Origin: Neorhizobium sp. JUb45
GTDB lineage: Bacteria; Pseudomonadota; Alphaproteobacteria; Rhizobiales; Rhizobiaceae
Reading direction: 5' to 3'
Length of the DNA stretch: 64,000 bases
Assembly: GCF_004343585.1 (NCBI RefSeq)
Contig: NZ_SLYW01000005.1
Location: 310,001-374,000, forward strand
Below the pieces are notes generated by a model. It did not search any database, had not been told where the DNA came from, and worked only from the letters and a program-made list of their open reading frames with translations. Below are positions 17,360-27,276 of the stretch, in pieces (position 1 is the first letter of the stretch; each line of letters starts with the position of its first letter). Made by a program: the position numbers and the translations under genes.

Positions 17360-17494
17360 TTAAGGGAAAAGCCCGAGCGTAACGCCGCAGACAAAGGCGA
17401 ATGCGGCCGTGACAAGCACGGCATGCAGGGCAGACTGCCACTTGCCGGAACGTCCGGAAAGATGCCGGGGCGCATGTGTATCGAGATGCCGCAT
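17360..17494 (-). CDS. Putative 44-residue single-span membrane protein
   Basis: Reading the minus strand from the ATG at 17494 gives MRHLDTHAPRHLSG, a short polar Arg/Lys/Gln stretch, then a hydrophobic segment (ALHAVLVTAAFAFVCGV) and a TAA stop at 17360. A near-perfect GGAGG box lies 5 nt before the ATG. The His/Arg-rich N-terminus with one membrane helix predicts a C-out or short anchored peptide in the inner membrane. It ends just before a terminator that faces it. I do not recognise the family; the evidence is the ribosome binding site, the helix and the terminator. Confidence 0.6.
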   Translation of the reverse strand: MRHLDTHAPRHLSGRSGKWQSALHAVLVTAAFAFVCGVTLGLFP

Positions 17495-17698
17495 GATATC
17501 CTCCAGCCATAGACGCTCTCAATTGAGCTGATACCATCCTATCTTAACTCTACCAGTTCGATAGAGATAAACTTGCGCGACCACCGGCCTGCCTTAGAAA
17601 ATCCTTTTTCGTATGAGGCAGAATTCGGTATTTTGAAGAGGATTTTGCTAGAACCTCACGGTGTGTAAAAAAACTGTAAAAATTCGGGAGCTGCGGGA

Positions 17699-18808
17699 AT
17701 GACGGTGGATATCGATGCGATCGTGATAGGGGCAGGCGTGATTGGCCTTGCCACGGCGCGGGAACTGGCAATCGCAGGTTTGTCCGTGATCGTTCTCGAA
17801 AGCACCGACGCGATCGGTACCGGCACATCATCCCGCAACAGCGAGGTTATCCATGCCGGGCTGTATTATCCGCAAGGAAGCCTGAAGGCACGGTTTTGCG
17901 TCGAAGGGCGGCGCAGGCTTTACGATTATTGCGAAAGCCATGGCGTGGCGCACCGCCGCTGCGGCAAACTGATCGTTGCCAACAGTGACGATGAAGTGGC
18001 GGTGCTTGAAGGTTTGAAAGCCAAGGGCGAGGCCAATGGCTGCGACGACCTGCGGATGATTTCGGGCGAAGAAGCAAGACAGCTGGAGCCGGCACTTTCC
18101 TGCATGGCAGCATTGGTGTCGCCCTCAACCGGCATTATCGACAGCCATGGTTACATGCTGGCGCTGCGCGGCGATGCCGAGGAAAACGGTGCCGCGATCG
18201 CGCTGATGTCACCGTTCAAGCGAGCAGAGGTGACGGGTAGCGGCTTCACGGTTTTTGTTGGTGGCGCGGAAACGATGTCGCTGACCTGCCGGTTTCTGGT
18301 CAATGCCGGTGGCCTGCATGCTTCGCAAGTCGCCTCAAGGATCGACGGGCTTTCGCCGGCCCTCGTGCCCGAAACCCGTTATGCCAAGGGCAATTATTTC
18401 ATGCTTTCCGGCCGCGCACCATTCAACCGGCTGATCTACCCTGCCCCGCATGCGCATGGGCTGGGTGTGCACCTGACGCTCGACATGGGCGGACAGGCAC
18501 GGTTCGGACCGGATGTGGAATGGGTGGAAGAGATCGATTACGCAGTCGATCCGCGCCGTTCGGATGGTTTTGCCGAAGCCGTACGCCGTTATTGGCCGGC
18601 TATGCCGGACGATGCGCTGACACCCGGCTATTCGGGAATCAGGCCAAAGATCGGCGATCCGAATGCACCCGCGTCGGACTTTCGCATCGACGGGCCGGAG
18701 GTTCACGGCATTGCGGGACTGGTCAACCTTTTCGGCATCGAAAGTCCGGGACTGACGTCATCGCTGGCAATTGCCATGGAGCTGCGCTCACGCCTGGGCG
18801 ACGGCTGA
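17699..18808 (+). CDS. FAD-dependent oxidoreductase, L-2-hydroxyglutarate oxidase-like
   Basis: This 369-residue protein of the DAO superfamily has the dinucleotide-binding motif [16 protein letters not shown] at residues 9-24 and the [24 protein letters not shown] segment typical of the LhgO/YgaF group, which oxidises L-2-hydroxyglutarate or related 2-hydroxy acids. The C-terminal [24 protein letters not shown] closes the FAD domain. The LhgO assignment is by motif resemblance; other hydroxy or amino acid substrates are possible. Its 3' end overlaps the convergent downstream gene by 21 bp. Confidence 0.85.
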   Translation: MTVDIDAIVIGAGVIGLATARELAIAGLSVIVLESTDAIGTGTSSRNSEVIHAGLYYPQGSLKARFCVEGRRRLYDYCESHGVAHRRCGKLIVANSDDEVAVLEGLKAKGEANGCDDLRMISGEEARQLEPALSCMAALVSPSTGIIDSHGYMLALRGDAEENGAAIALMSPFKRAEVTGSGFTVFVGGAETMSLTCRFLVNAGGLHASQVASRIDGLSPALVPETRYAKGNYFMLSGRAPFNRLIYPAPHAHGLGVHLTLDMGGQARFGPDVEWVEEIDYAVDPRRSDGFAEAVRRYWPAMPDDALTPGYSGIRPKIGDPNAPASDFRIDGPEVHGIAGLVNLFGIESPGLTSSLAIAMELRSRLGDG

Positions 18809-19630
18809 CAGTGATGAGGCCGTATTGGAGCGCACCACCGCCTTGATCGGAAGGTGATCCGAGGCGATACGGGCAAGCGCGCTGTCATGCACATGCACGC
18901 GCTCGATCAGACCGGCGCGGTTGCTCATGATGCGGTCGAGCGCCAGAACCGGCAGTCGCGACGGAAAACTCGGCACCGCCTTCGGCGTACCGCCAAATAC
19001 ACTTGCCAATCCGTGCAGAGACGAACGGTCACCAAGGCGCCATTCGTTAAGATCACCAAGCAGCACCGTCGGCTGTTCGTGGCGCGAGCCCATGATGTCG
19101 AGGATCATCCGTGTCTGCTGGTGGCGGGAGCGATGCAACAGGCCGAGATGAGCGGCGATGATGCGCAGCGTCGCGCCATTGTTGAACTCGATTTCGGTGA
19201 CGAGGCAGCCGCGCGGCTCGAGCCCCGGCAGTTTAACCTGATGCACATCGCGCACCAGACCTTCGCGAAACAGCACGACATTGCCGTGCCAGCCATGCGC
19301 CCGCGTCACACCCGAAACAGGAACAGGCGTCAGGCCCGTTTCACGCTCCAGCCAGTGCAGATCGAGCAGACCACGGCGTTCACCGAACCGGGTATCCGCC
19401 TCCTGCAGCGCCACGACATCGGCACCGATCTCGCGGATGACATGGCTGGTGCGCTCGGGATCGAAACGGCCATCGACGCCGACGCATTTGTGGACATTGT
19501 AGGAGGCAACAAGCATGCCTTCCGCAGGGTCATGCGGATGAGGACCAGTATCGCGTTTCTTGCGATTGCGGATGGAGGCGATAATGCTCGCCGGAAGATT
19601 GTCGCGCTTGCTGCGGATGGGTTTGGTCAT
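18788..19630 (-). CDS. Endonuclease/exonuclease/phosphatase family protein
   Basis: This 280-residue protein has the EEP fold. The motifs are [20 protein letters not shown] (metal-binding Glu), [22 protein letters not shown] (catalytic Asp/Asn) and the terminal SDHLPI (Asp-His). The first 40 residues are basic ([20 protein letters not shown]) with no signal peptide. Members hydrolyse phosphodiesters in DNA, RNA or lipids. The ATG at 19630 is used; a TTG three codons earlier is less likely. It lies 88 bp downstream of the cardiolipin synthase gene on the same strand, a pairing that suggests a phospholipid or phosphodiester role. Confidence 0.85.
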   Translation of the reverse strand: MTKPIRSKRDNLPASIIASIRNRKKRDTGPHPHDPAEGMLVASYNVHKCVGVDGRFDPERTSHVIREIGADVVALQEADTRFGERRGLLDLHWLERETGLTPVPVSGVTRAHGWHGNVVLFREGLVRDVHQVKLPGLEPRGCLVTEIEFNNGATLRIIAAHLGLLHRSRHQQTRMILDIMGSRHEQPTVLLGDLNEWRLGDRSSLHGLASVFGGTPKAVPSFPSRLPVLALDRIMSNRAGLIERVHVHDSALARIASDHLPIKAVVRSNTASSLSAVAQA

Positions 19631-19718
19631 CGCTGGCAATCCTTTGACTGATAAAATACCCTAGCCGCCCGAGCGTTCCATTTTCGTTAAATGCCAGCTT
19701 CGTTAACGGCAGGTTGGG

Positions 19719-21179
19719 TCAAAGATAAGGCGAACCGAGCCACAGCACCCTTTCCAGCAGACGCACGACAAAGGGGCGGTTGCGCAGGCCTTCCAGCGTC
19801 ACGGCCGACGCGGTTTCGATCGTCTGGTCGATGCGTTTTTCCAAAGCTACGGCAAAATCACGATCCAGCACTTCAAGATCCACCTCGAAGTTCAGCCGCA
19901 GCGAGCGAGGGTCGAGATTGGACGAACCGACATAGGCCCAACAGCCATCGATGGCCATCAGCTTGGAATGATTGAAGGCGCCGGTGGCCCGCCAGATGCG
20001 GCAGTAATTCTTGAGGATCTGGTCGAACTGCGCGGTCATGGCGCGGTCGACGAGGGTGAGATTATTGGTTTCCGGCACGACGATATCGACGGTGACCCCA
20101 CGTCTTGCGGCGGTGATCAGCGCGGTGATCAGTTCGCGGTCGGGCAGAAAGTAGGGCGAGACGATGCGGATGGATTTGCGCGCCACCGAAAACGCGCCCA
20201 TCAGCATCTTGTGATTGGTTTCGTTGCTGCGATCCGGCCCTGAACCGACGGCGCGCACCAGAACCGGATCGCCCGGCAGTTTTTCCGGGGCTGTGACCTG
20301 CCAGGCATCGCTATCGAGCACTTCACCGGAAGCGAACTGCCAGTCTTCCGAGGCAATGGCAAAAAGATCGGTGACGACCGGCCCGGTGACACGGAAATGG
20401 GTATCGAAAGCGCATTTGTCGCCGGAGATTTCAGCGGAAAAGCCTTCGCGGATATTGATCCCGCCGGTGAACGCCACCGTGCCATCGACGATCATGATCT
20501 TTCTGTGGGTGCGCAGGTTGGCGTAGGGCAGGCGCAGGCCCATGATGACATTGCCGTTAAAAACTTCGACGGCGACGCCACCATCGCGCAGCATGCCCAG
20601 AATGCTCGGCACCGAATAGCGGGCGCCCACCGCATCGATCAGCACCCGGACCTCAACGCCGCGCTGAACGGCCGTGATCAAGGCTTCGGCGAAGCGCGTG
20701 CCGATGCGATCCCTGTCGAAAATATAGGTTTCCAGAAGAATGCTGCGCCGTGCCGAGGCGATCGCATTGAGCATCGCACCATAAGCCTTGTCGCCGGTAT
20801 CGAAGACGTCGATCGTGTTGCCGGTGGTGAAGGCATGGCGGGCGACGCGGTCTCCCAGCGTTTTCATGGCAAGAAAACGATGACCGAAGTGCGTGGTGAC
20901 CGTTTCGGACGCGACATCATAGGCTTCCAGATGCGCAAAGGCACCGTACTGGACGCGCGATCGCTGGAAACCCAAAACGTTGCGGCGGATGCGGTTGACG
21001 CCGGCAATCAGATAAAGGAGCGCGCCGATGAAGGGTGACAGGATGATGACGCCGACCCAGCCGATGGCAGAGCGGACTTCCTCCTTGTTCATCGTCGCAT
21101 GGATGGCCGCCGGCACGCCCATCACGATCGACAGGACGAGGAAAATATGCGGCCAGTAGGCGTAAAATGTTTCAAGCAT
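19719..21179 (-). CDS. cls: Cardiolipin synthase, phospholipase D superfamily
   Basis: This 486-residue enzyme makes cardiolipin from two phosphatidylglycerol molecules. Two N-terminal membrane segments (HIFLVLSIVMGVPAAIHAT and IGWVGVIILSPFIGALLYLIA) are followed by two HKD catalytic motifs: HRKIMIVDG near residue 220 and HSKLMAIDG near residue 403, each followed by the expected GG/GS and Asn. The arrangement is that of bacterial Cls (ClsA type). The start is the ATG at 21179 (MLETFYAYWPH). It is likely cotranscribed with the EEP-family gene downstream. Confidence 0.93.
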   Translation of the reverse strand: MLETFYAYWPHIFLVLSIVMGVPAAIHATMNKEEVRSAIGWVGVIILSPFIGALLYLIAGVNRIRRNVLGFQRSRVQYGAFAHLEAYDVASETVTTHFGHRFLAMKTLGDRVARHAFTTGNTIDVFDTGDKAYGAMLNAIASARRSILLETYIFDRDRIGTRFAEALITAVQRGVEVRVLIDAVGARYSVPSILGMLRDGGVAVEVFNGNVIMGLRLPYANLRTHRKIMIVDGTVAFTGGINIREGFSAEISGDKCAFDTHFRVTGPVVTDLFAIASEDWQFASGEVLDSDAWQVTAPEKLPGDPVLVRAVGSGPDRSNETNHKMLMGAFSVARKSIRIVSPYFLPDRELITALITAARRGVTVDIVVPETNNLTLVDRAMTAQFDQILKNYCRIWRATGAFNHSKLMAIDGCWAYVGSSNLDPRSLRLNFEVDLEVLDRDFAVALEKRIDQTIETASAVTLEGLRNRPFVVRLLERVLWLGSPYL

Positions 21180-21274
21180 GCTGGCAATATAGGCGCGGGC
21201 ACCAAGCGTGCAATGCGGGCCGCATGACATAGTCATACGGCCCGGTCACAAGACGGTTTTTCCGTTCGTTTGCT

Positions 21275-22705
21275 TTACTTGGAGGCCATTGCGGCAACCG
21301 GCGGCTCGGCGCCTTCCGGGATCGGGCTGGTATAGATGATGCCCTTCTGGCGGCGTTTCAGATCCGCCCAAGCGGCATCGCGCAGCTGTTCGCTCTGCAG
21401 CGCGGCAAGGCCGGTGGCGGCCATAACCTTGGCGGTCGTTACCATGCCCTTGTGGGCAAGCGGGCTTTTTCCCTGCGTCACGACCTGCCATGTGTGCAGC
21501 TGCGTGCCGATGGCAAGCGTCGGGCCGTAGGCCTGAACCGTCGGCACCACCCAGCTGACATCACCGACATCGGTGGAGCCACCCATCTGTTTGAGGCGGG
21601 TATGCGCGGGCAGGACAAAATTGGCGAGCGGGATATCTCGCTCATCCAGTTCTTCCTGGCGCCAGCTGGCGGCGATATCTTCCGGCGTCAGCGTGGCACG
21701 GATTTTTTCCGCGAAGGCGATATCGGTGGCATCGAATTCCGGCGTACCGACGCTGTCCCAGATGTCCTGCATCGTGTCCATCAGCGGCGTGTTGACCATC
21801 AGGTTCGAAACGCCGGCGAGAATGGTGCTTTCCATGGTGGTTTCGGTCATCAAGGCCGCACCCTGCGCTACCTTCTTGACGCGTTCGATCAGCGACAAGA
21901 GGCCCGGCAGATCGGGAGCGCGCACCACGTAACGCACCTTGGCATAAGCCTGAACGACATTGGGCGAGATGCCGCCGGTATCGAGCACGGCGTAATGAAT
22001 ACGGCAATCCTGCTGCATGTGTTCGCGCAGATAATTGACGCCGACATTCATCAGCTCGACGGCATCGAGCGCCGAGCGGCCAAGTTCCGGCACGGCGGAG
22101 GCATGGGCGGCACGGCCGTGGAAGACAAAATCGATGCGGCAGTTTGCAAGCGAGGTTTCGCGCTGCACGCCGGCAAAATTGCTCGGGTGCCAGCTGATGG
22201 CGATATCGACATCCTCGAAAGCGCCGGAGCGCACCATGAAGGCCTTTGCGGCGCCACCCTCTTCGGCCGGGCAGCCGTAATAGCGCACACGGCCGGGCGT
22301 GCCGGTGGCTTCGAGCCAATCCTTCAGCGCCGTGGCGGCAAGCATGGAGGCGGAGCCGAGCAGGTTATGGCCGCAGCCATGGCCGTTGGCACCCGCCACC
22401 AGCGGATCATGCGCCACTTCGCCGGCCTTCTGGCTGAGGCCGGCCAAGGCATCGAACTCGCCGAGGAATGCAATGACCGGGCCGCCCTCGCCCGCTTCGC
22501 CGATCAGTGCGGTGGGAATACCGGCAACCTTGTCGGTGATGGCAAAACCCTGCGCTTCCAGCATTTCGCGGTGTGCTGCGGCAGACAGCGTTTCCATGTA
22601 GCAGGTTTCAGGCGTTTCCCAGACGCGGTTGGCGAGCTCGGTGAAAACCTCCTTCTTCTTTTCGATCGTATCGAAGACCTGAGGAAGGTTGCTGCTGCTC
22701 GTCAT
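21275..22705 (-). CDS. M20 family amidohydrolase, AbgB-like
   Basis: This 476-residue protein resembles p-aminobenzoyl-glutamate hydrolase subunit B. The metal motifs are LGEFDALAGL, NGHGCGHNLLGSASMLAA and GCPAEEGGAAKAFM, then FHGRAAHASAVPELGRSALDAVELM in the lid domain and GSTDVGDVSWVVPT near the C-terminus. The substrate may be an aminoacyl or amidobenzoyl compound; no AbgA partner is present. AGGTGA lies 7 nt before the ATG. It starts 45 bp after the end of cobC on the same strand, so it may be read from that transcript, although nothing links it to cobalamin synthesis. Confidence 0.88.
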   Translation of the reverse strand: MTSSSNLPQVFDTIEKKKEVFTELANRVWETPETCYMETLSAAAHREMLEAQGFAITDKVAGIPTALIGEAGEGGPVIAFLGEFDALAGLSQKAGEVAHDPLVAGANGHGCGHNLLGSASMLAATALKDWLEATGTPGRVRYYGCPAEEGGAAKAFMVRSGAFEDVDIAISWHPSNFAGVQRETSLANCRIDFVFHGRAAHASAVPELGRSALDAVELMNVGVNYLREHMQQDCRIHYAVLDTGGISPNVVQAYAKVRYVVRAPDLPGLLSLIERVKKVAQGAALMTETTMESTILAGVSNLMVNTPLMDTMQDIWDSVGTPEFDATDIAFAEKIRATLTPEDIAASWRQEELDERDIPLANFVLPAHTRLKQMGGSTDVGDVSWVVPTVQAYGPTLAIGTQLHTWQVVTQGKSPLAHKGMVTTAKVMAATGLAALQSEQLRDAAWADLKRRQKGIIYTSPIPEGAEPPVAAMASK

Positions 22706-22750
22706 GTCGTGTCACCTGCACTGGAAATAATAAGGGAGCCGAACCGTAAC

Positions 22751-23815
22751 CTACCGCTCGGCTTCGGCCAACTGCCGAAATTGTTTTGATGCCAACAGTT
22801 TTTCCAGACGTGCCCAACCCTCGCCGGATGGCAGACCGAAACGCAGATTTTCTGGGCGCTCGGAAAAGGGGCGAACGAGGATGCCGGCCTCGCCGAGTTG
22901 CTGGAACAAAGCGGATGCATAGGGGTGTCGCACCAACCGGAACAACGTCGTGCCGCCGACGATTTTTAGGCCCGCATCGGTGAGAAGATCATCGAGCCGC
23001 GCAGCATCGGCTTTCAATACTTCGCGCATGCCATTCTGCCAGTTGCGATCGGCAAGCGCCTGACCGGCAATCTGCAGCGCCGGACCGGAAATCGCCCATG
23101 GACCGAGACGCGCTTCGATGCGACGCACATCGTCCGGTGTCGCCAGCGCAAACCCGAGACGCAGGCCGGCAAGCCCGTAGAACTTGCCGAAGGAGCGCAG
23201 CACGGCAAGGGCGGGGCCGATATCGCCTGCCACACTGTGGCCGGCGGGCACGACATCCATGAAAGCTTCGTCAACGACCAGAAGTCCACCCTTTGAAGCC
23301 ATATGCGCGGCAAGGCGCAACAGCTCCGTGCGCTCGATCAACCGCCCATCCGGGTTGTTGGGATTGACGACGAGAGCGAGATTGGCCGCGAACAGATCCT
23401 CGAAATTTTGGGTCTCGGTGAGATCGAAACCGGCGAGACGGGCCATGCGGGCATGTTCCGCATAGGTGGGTGACAGGATGGCGGCGTTTGCGCCGGGCCG
23501 CACGCTGCCGCCAAACGCGGCTTCGACCAGAAGCGGCAGAAGGATCTGCGTTCCGGGTGCCGCCGCCACATTGTCCGCCGAGGGTGCACCGTAAACGACG
23601 GCCGCCTCGCCTTTGAGCGATCGAAGGGCCGATGGTTCAGGCAGGCGGCAGAAAGCGGTGGAAGCGATATCCGAATGCGGATAGGCATGCGGATTGATAC
23701 CGGTGGACAGATCGATCCAGGGTTTTGGCGCACGCGGGAAGCGGGCGTCCGCCCCGGCCAGATTGCCGCCGTGATCGATTTTTATATCTGCCAGGGGTTC
23801 AATATTTCGCCGCAT
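22751..23815 (-). CDS. cobC: Threonine-phosphate decarboxylase / cobalamin biosynthesis aminotransferase CobC
   Basis: This 354-residue PLP enzyme of aminotransferase fold I makes the (R)-1-amino-2-propanol O-phosphate arm of cobalamin from L-threonine phosphate. Family marks are HGGNLAGADARFP, WIDLSTGINPHAYP, VNPNNPDGR, LLVVDEAFMDV and the PLP lysine region LRSFGKFYGLAGLRLGF. Its start codon overlaps that of the divergent cobD (the two ATGs share the tetramer CATG), so each gene's upstream signals lie inside the other gene. Confidence 0.93.
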   Translation of the reverse strand: MRRNIEPLADIKIDHGGNLAGADARFPRAPKPWIDLSTGINPHAYPHSDIASTAFCRLPEPSALRSLKGEAAVVYGAPSADNVAAAPGTQILLPLLVEAAFGGSVRPGANAAILSPTYAEHARMARLAGFDLTETQNFEDLFAANLALVVNPNNPDGRLIERTELLRLAAHMASKGGLLVVDEAFMDVVPAGHSVAGDIGPALAVLRSFGKFYGLAGLRLGFALATPDDVRRIEARLGPWAISGPALQIAGQALADRNWQNGMREVLKADAARLDDLLTDAGLKIVGGTTLFRLVRHPYASALFQQLGEAGILVRPFSERPENLRFGLPSGEGWARLEKLLASKQFRQLAEAER

Positions 23816-24791
23816 GTTTTTTACGCTCGCCTTTTTCTCCCTGCTTATTGAACGGCTCTGCGGTTATCCGCAATGGCTGGTGCGGACGATCGGCCATCCT
23901 GTCATCTGGATCGGCAACATGATCGGCGGGCTGGACAAAAGGCTGAACCGGCCGGAGCAGAGTTTTGCGCGGCGCAAGATGATGGGCGTAGTGGCGCTGA
24001 TCTGCATTCTCGGCAGCGTGATTGTGGTGACCGCGGGCCTAGGCTGGCTGCTGGGCGGCTCGCTTGTCGATTTTGCCGTTCTTGCGGTAATAGCATCCAG
24101 CCTGACGGCCCAAAAAAGCCTCGAAGACCACGTTCTGGCGGTCGCCGACGCGCTGGATGCAGACGGATTGGTGGCCGGCAGAAAAGCCGTGTCGATGATC
24201 GTCGGCCGCGACCCGGACCAGCTGGACGAACCTGCCGTCTGTCGCGCCGCCATCGAGAGCCTTGCGGAAAACTTTTCCGATGGCATTACCGCACCTGCCT
24301 TGTGGCTCGGGATCGGCGGACTGGCGGGCGGTGCCGCCTACAAGGCCACCAATACCGCCGACAGCATGATCGGCCACCGCAGCGAACGTTACGAGGCCTT
24401 CGGCTGGGCAGCAGCTCGTTTCGACGACCTGATCAACCTTCCGGCCTCGCGCCTGACGGCGCTTCTTTTCGTTCTCGCCGCGTTTTTCGTGCCCGGCGCG
24501 TCCGCGAAGGATGCATGGAAAACCGTATGGCGTGATGCAGGAAAACACCGCTCGCCGAATGCCGGCTGGCCGGAAGCGGCGATGGCCGGCGCTTTGGGGC
24601 TGGCACTGGCAGGCCCCCGCGTTTACGGCGGCACTCTGGTACCCGACCATTTCATGGGGGCCGGCGGACGCCGCGAAGCAATGCCGACCGATATTCGTAA
24701 AGCGCTGAAACTGGCGCGTTTCGCCGATATCTTGATGATCGCCTTTTTCGGCCTGCTGGCTCTTGCCGGCCTGGCTATTTCGCGAGCCTGA
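23814..24791 (+). CDS. cobD: Adenosylcobinamide-phosphate synthase CobD/CbiB
   Basis: This 325-residue inner-membrane protein attaches the aminopropanol (phosphate) arm to adenosylcobyric acid. It opens with a hydrophobic helix and [22 protein letters not shown], and has further membrane segments near residues 55-95, 195-220 and at the C-terminus. The conserved stretch [18 protein letters not shown] with [14 protein letters not shown] is diagnostic of CbiB. It is divergent from cobC with overlapping start codons and overlaps cobQ at its 3' end by 17 bp. No clear Shine-Dalgarno box is seen before the ATG. Confidence 0.93.
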   Translation: MFFTLAFFSLLIERLCGYPQWLVRTIGHPVIWIGNMIGGLDKRLNRPEQSFARRKMMGVVALICILGSVIVVTAGLGWLLGGSLVDFAVLAVIASSLTAQKSLEDHVLAVADALDADGLVAGRKAVSMIVGRDPDQLDEPAVCRAAIESLAENFSDGITAPALWLGIGGLAGGAAYKATNTADSMIGHRSERYEAFGWAAARFDDLINLPASRLTALLFVLAAFFVPGASAKDAWKTVWRDAGKHRSPNAGWPEAAMAGALGLALAGPRVYGGTLVPDHFMGAGGRREAMPTDIRKALKLARFADILMIAFFGLLALAGLAISRA

Positions 24792-26232
24792 GCAACGCCT
24801 CGATATCGAGATGTTTTTCCATATGCTGCGCCAGCCGGTCCAGAACCTCATCCACTCCGGCTTCGTAATCGATGGTCGACGCCTTACCACCAAGACGTTG
24901 CAACCATGCCGAACGCTGGCGGTCATCGGCAAACAGGCCGTGGACATAAGTGCCGAAGACCCGGCCATTTTTCGCGGTCGCACCATCGGCAGCACCGGCA
25001 ATCCGTGCAAAGGGTCGTTCGCAATCAGATCCGGTCGTCTGGCCGATATGCATTTCATAGCCGGCAAATGAAATGCCGTCAGCGCTGATGCCGGTGACAG
25101 CCTCAAGGCGTTTTTCGCTGGAAAGCGTGGTGTCCACATCCAGCAGGCCAAGGCCCTCCACCGTAGCGGAAACGCCTTCCATGCCATCGGGATCCCGCAC
25201 CGTGCGGCCCAGCATCTGGTAACCGCCGCACAGGCCAAGCACATAGCCGCCACGTCGCACATGGGCAGCAAGATCGATATCGAAGCCAGCCGCCTTGAAG
25301 GTTTCGAGATCCGATATGGTCGCCTTCGAGCCTGGCAGAAGCACAAGATCGGCATCGGCCGGCAAAACTTCGCCGGGGCGCACCCGGATGACATCGACAT
25401 CCGCTTCGGCATCGAGCGGATCGAGATCGTCGAAATTGGAAATATGCGGCAGGACCGGCACGGCGATGCGGATTTTGGCGCCCGTCTTGTCGATAGCGGC
25501 AGCATCGAGCGCCAGAGCATCTTCGGCCGGCAGGCGGCGGGCTTCACTGAAGAAAGGCAACAGGCCAATCTGTTGCCAGCCGGTATGCGCTTCGATCATC
25601 GCCATACCATCGGCAAACAGGGTGGGATCACCGCGAAACCGGTTGACGATAAAGCCTTGGATCATCGCCGCGTCTTCCGCATCCAGCACCAGTTTGGTGC
25701 CGGCAATGCTGGCAATGACGCCGCCGCGGTCGATATCGCCGATCAGGATGACCGGCACATCGGCAGCGCGAGCAAAGCCCATATTGGCAATGTCGTTGCG
25801 GCGCAGATTGACTTCCGAGGCGCTGCCGGCGCCTTCGACCAGAACGATATCGGCCTGTGATTTCAGAAGTTCAAAGCTTTCCATGACACGCGGCATCAAC
25901 GCCGCCTTCATGCCCTGATATTCGGATGCTTTCGCATTGCCCTGCACGCGGCCCTGCACCACGACCTGCGCCCCGACCTCGCTCTGCGGTTTCAGCAGAA
26001 CCGGGTTCATATGCACCGACAGCGGCACCTTTGCCGCCCGCGCCTGCAGGGCCTGCGCGCGGCCGATCTCGCCGCCATCCGCCGTCACCGCCGCGTTGTT
26101 GGACATGTTCTGCGGCTTGAACGGCTGCACTTTGAGGCCACGATTGGTCAGCGCACGCGCAAGGCCTGCGACAAGCAGCGACTTGCCGACATCCGAGCCG
26201 GTTCCCTGAAACATCAGCGCGCGTGCGGTCAT
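24775..26232 (-). CDS. cobQ: Cobyric acid synthase CobQ
   Basis: This 485-residue glutamine amidotransferase amidates carboxylates b, d, e and g of adenosylcobyrinic a,c-diamide using ATP. The N-terminal dethiobiotin-synthetase-like domain has [20 protein letters not shown] (P-loop) and [13 protein letters not shown]. The C-terminal class I amidotransferase domain has [10 protein letters not shown] with the catalytic Cys and YVHGLF with the catalytic His. It begins 6 bp after the cobO stop codon, so translation is probably coupled. Confidence 0.96.
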   Translation of the reverse strand: MTARALMFQGTGSDVGKSLLVAGLARALTNRGLKVQPFKPQNMSNNAAVTADGGEIGRAQALQARAAKVPLSVHMNPVLLKPQSEVGAQVVVQGRVQGNAKASEYQGMKAALMPRVMESFELLKSQADIVLVEGAGSASEVNLRRNDIANMGFARAADVPVILIGDIDRGGVIASIAGTKLVLDAEDAAMIQGFIVNRFRGDPTLFADGMAMIEAHTGWQQIGLLPFFSEARRLPAEDALALDAAAIDKTGAKIRIAVPVLPHISNFDDLDPLDAEADVDVIRVRPGEVLPADADLVLLPGSKATISDLETFKAAGFDIDLAAHVRRGGYVLGLCGGYQMLGRTVRDPDGMEGVSATVEGLGLLDVDTTLSSEKRLEAVTGISADGISFAGYEMHIGQTTGSDCERPFARIAGAADGATAKNGRVFGTYVHGLFADDRQRSAWLQRLGGKASTIDYEAGVDEVLDRLAQHMEKHLDIEALLRLAK

Positions 26233-26238
26233 GATTTT

Positions 26239-26853
26239 TTAAAACTCGATGCCGGACTGGGCTTTTACGCCCGCCTTGAAGTGATGTTTGACCAGCGACA
26301 TTTCGGTCACCGTATCGGCCGCCTCGATCAAGGCAGGCTTGGCATTACGGCCGGTGATGACGACATGCAGGTCCTCGCGGCGTGCCTTCAGCGAGGCGAT
26401 GACGACATCGAGGTCGAGATAATCGTAACGCAGCGCGATGTTGAGTTCATCGAGCAGAAGAAGCCCGATGGACGGATCGGCCATCAGTTCCTCAGCCTTG
26501 GCCCAGGCGCGTTCGGCGGCCGCGACATCGCGCTTCAGGTCCTGCGTTTCCCAGGTAAATCCCTCGCCCATCGTGTGCCATTCGACGCGATCGCCAAACA
26601 GTTCCAGCGCCGGCCGTTCGCCGGTTTCCCATGCGCCCTTGATGAACTGCACGACACCGACGCGTCGGCCATTGCCGAGCATGCGCAGCGCCAGACCAAA
26701 GGCCGCCGTCGACTTGCCCTTGCCGGGGCCGGTATTGACTATCAGCAGACCTTTTTCCAAAGTCTTTTCCGCCACTTCGGCATCCTGCACCGCCTTGCGA
26801 TTGGCCATCTTGCGCTGGTGGCGCTCGGCTTCCTGCTGGTCGATCTCTTTCAT
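26239..26853 (-). CDS. cobO: Cob(I)yrinic acid a,c-diamide adenosyltransferase CobO
   Basis: This 204-residue protein of the BtuR/CobO/CobA type transfers the adenosyl group of ATP to the cobalt of the corrinoid. The P-loop is NTGPGKGKSTAAFGLALRMLG near residue 40, and conserved LLLLDELNIALRYDYLD, VVITGRNAKPALIEAADTVTEM and the C-terminal KHHFKAGVKAQSGIEF complete the family pattern. It forms a two-gene unit with cobQ, divergent from the riboswitch-led operon; no riboswitch is visible on its own strand. Confidence 0.96.
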   Translation of the reverse strand: MKEIDQQEAERHQRKMANRKAVQDAEVAEKTLEKGLLIVNTGPGKGKSTAAFGLALRMLGNGRRVGVVQFIKGAWETGERPALELFGDRVEWHTMGEGFTWETQDLKRDVAAAERAWAKAEELMADPSIGLLLLDELNIALRYDYLDLDVVIASLKARREDLHVVITGRNAKPALIEAADTVTEMSLVKHHFKAGVKAQSGIEF

Positions 26854-26946
26854 TTCGGCTCCTCGGCGACGGCTCGTTTCGGGAAGCGCGGACTATAGGG
26901 GATTCGTTTCGCGCGGCAATCCATGCCGTCTACAAGGGCGTTTGCA

Positions 26947-26952
26947 TTGACA
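26947..26952 (+). promoter_or_regulatory. Candidate -35 box of the riboswitch operon
   Basis: TTGACA lies 26 bp before the first conserved riboswitch bases. The matching -10 (CTAGGGA, near 26969-26975) is poor, so the promoter call is tentative. Confidence 0.4.
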
Positions 26953-26977
26953 CTGCGTGTACCGACGCCTAGGGAAA

Positions 26978-27165
26978 GGGTGACGGTCTTTTCTCGGCAA
27001 CGGGGAAAGCTAAGAGGGAACGTGGTACGGCCGGTCTTCAGGCTTCAAACCACGGCTGCCCCCGCAACTGTAGGCGGTTAGCCCCGCACCACGCCACTGA
27101 AAGCGATTTCGGGAAGGCGGCGATAGGGCGACGATCCGCAAGCCAGGAGACCTGCCGTCAGAGAC
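26978..27165 (+). ncRNA. Cobalamin riboswitch
   Basis: The conserved elements occur in order on the plus strand: GGTGACGGT, GAGGGAACGTGGT, the CCACGGCTGCCCCCGCAACTGT core, GCCACTGAAAGC, GGGAAGGC, then CCGCAAGCCAGGAGACCTGCC (the B12 box). It would bind adenosylcobalamin and reduce expression of the DUF1636-cobW-cobN operon downstream. A GCCGG...CCGGC hairpin (27177-27195) with a seven-T run at 27203-27209 and a competing long GCGGGGTGC/GCACCCCGC stem (27181-27249) could be the expression platform. Confidence 0.93.
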
Positions 27166-27276
27166 AGAAATTCCAGCCGGGCGGGGTGCTCCGGCAAGGA
27201 TGTTTTTTTCAGGCGCGACCGGCATCCAGTCATCGCGCCCGCACCCCGCATGTTTTGAATTAGACGGGGTAGATGC

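Noticed and set aside
22035..22789. Plus-strand frames opposite the AbgB-like gene
   Set aside because: They lie opposite clear M20 metal-site motifs and have no ribosome binding site or family features.
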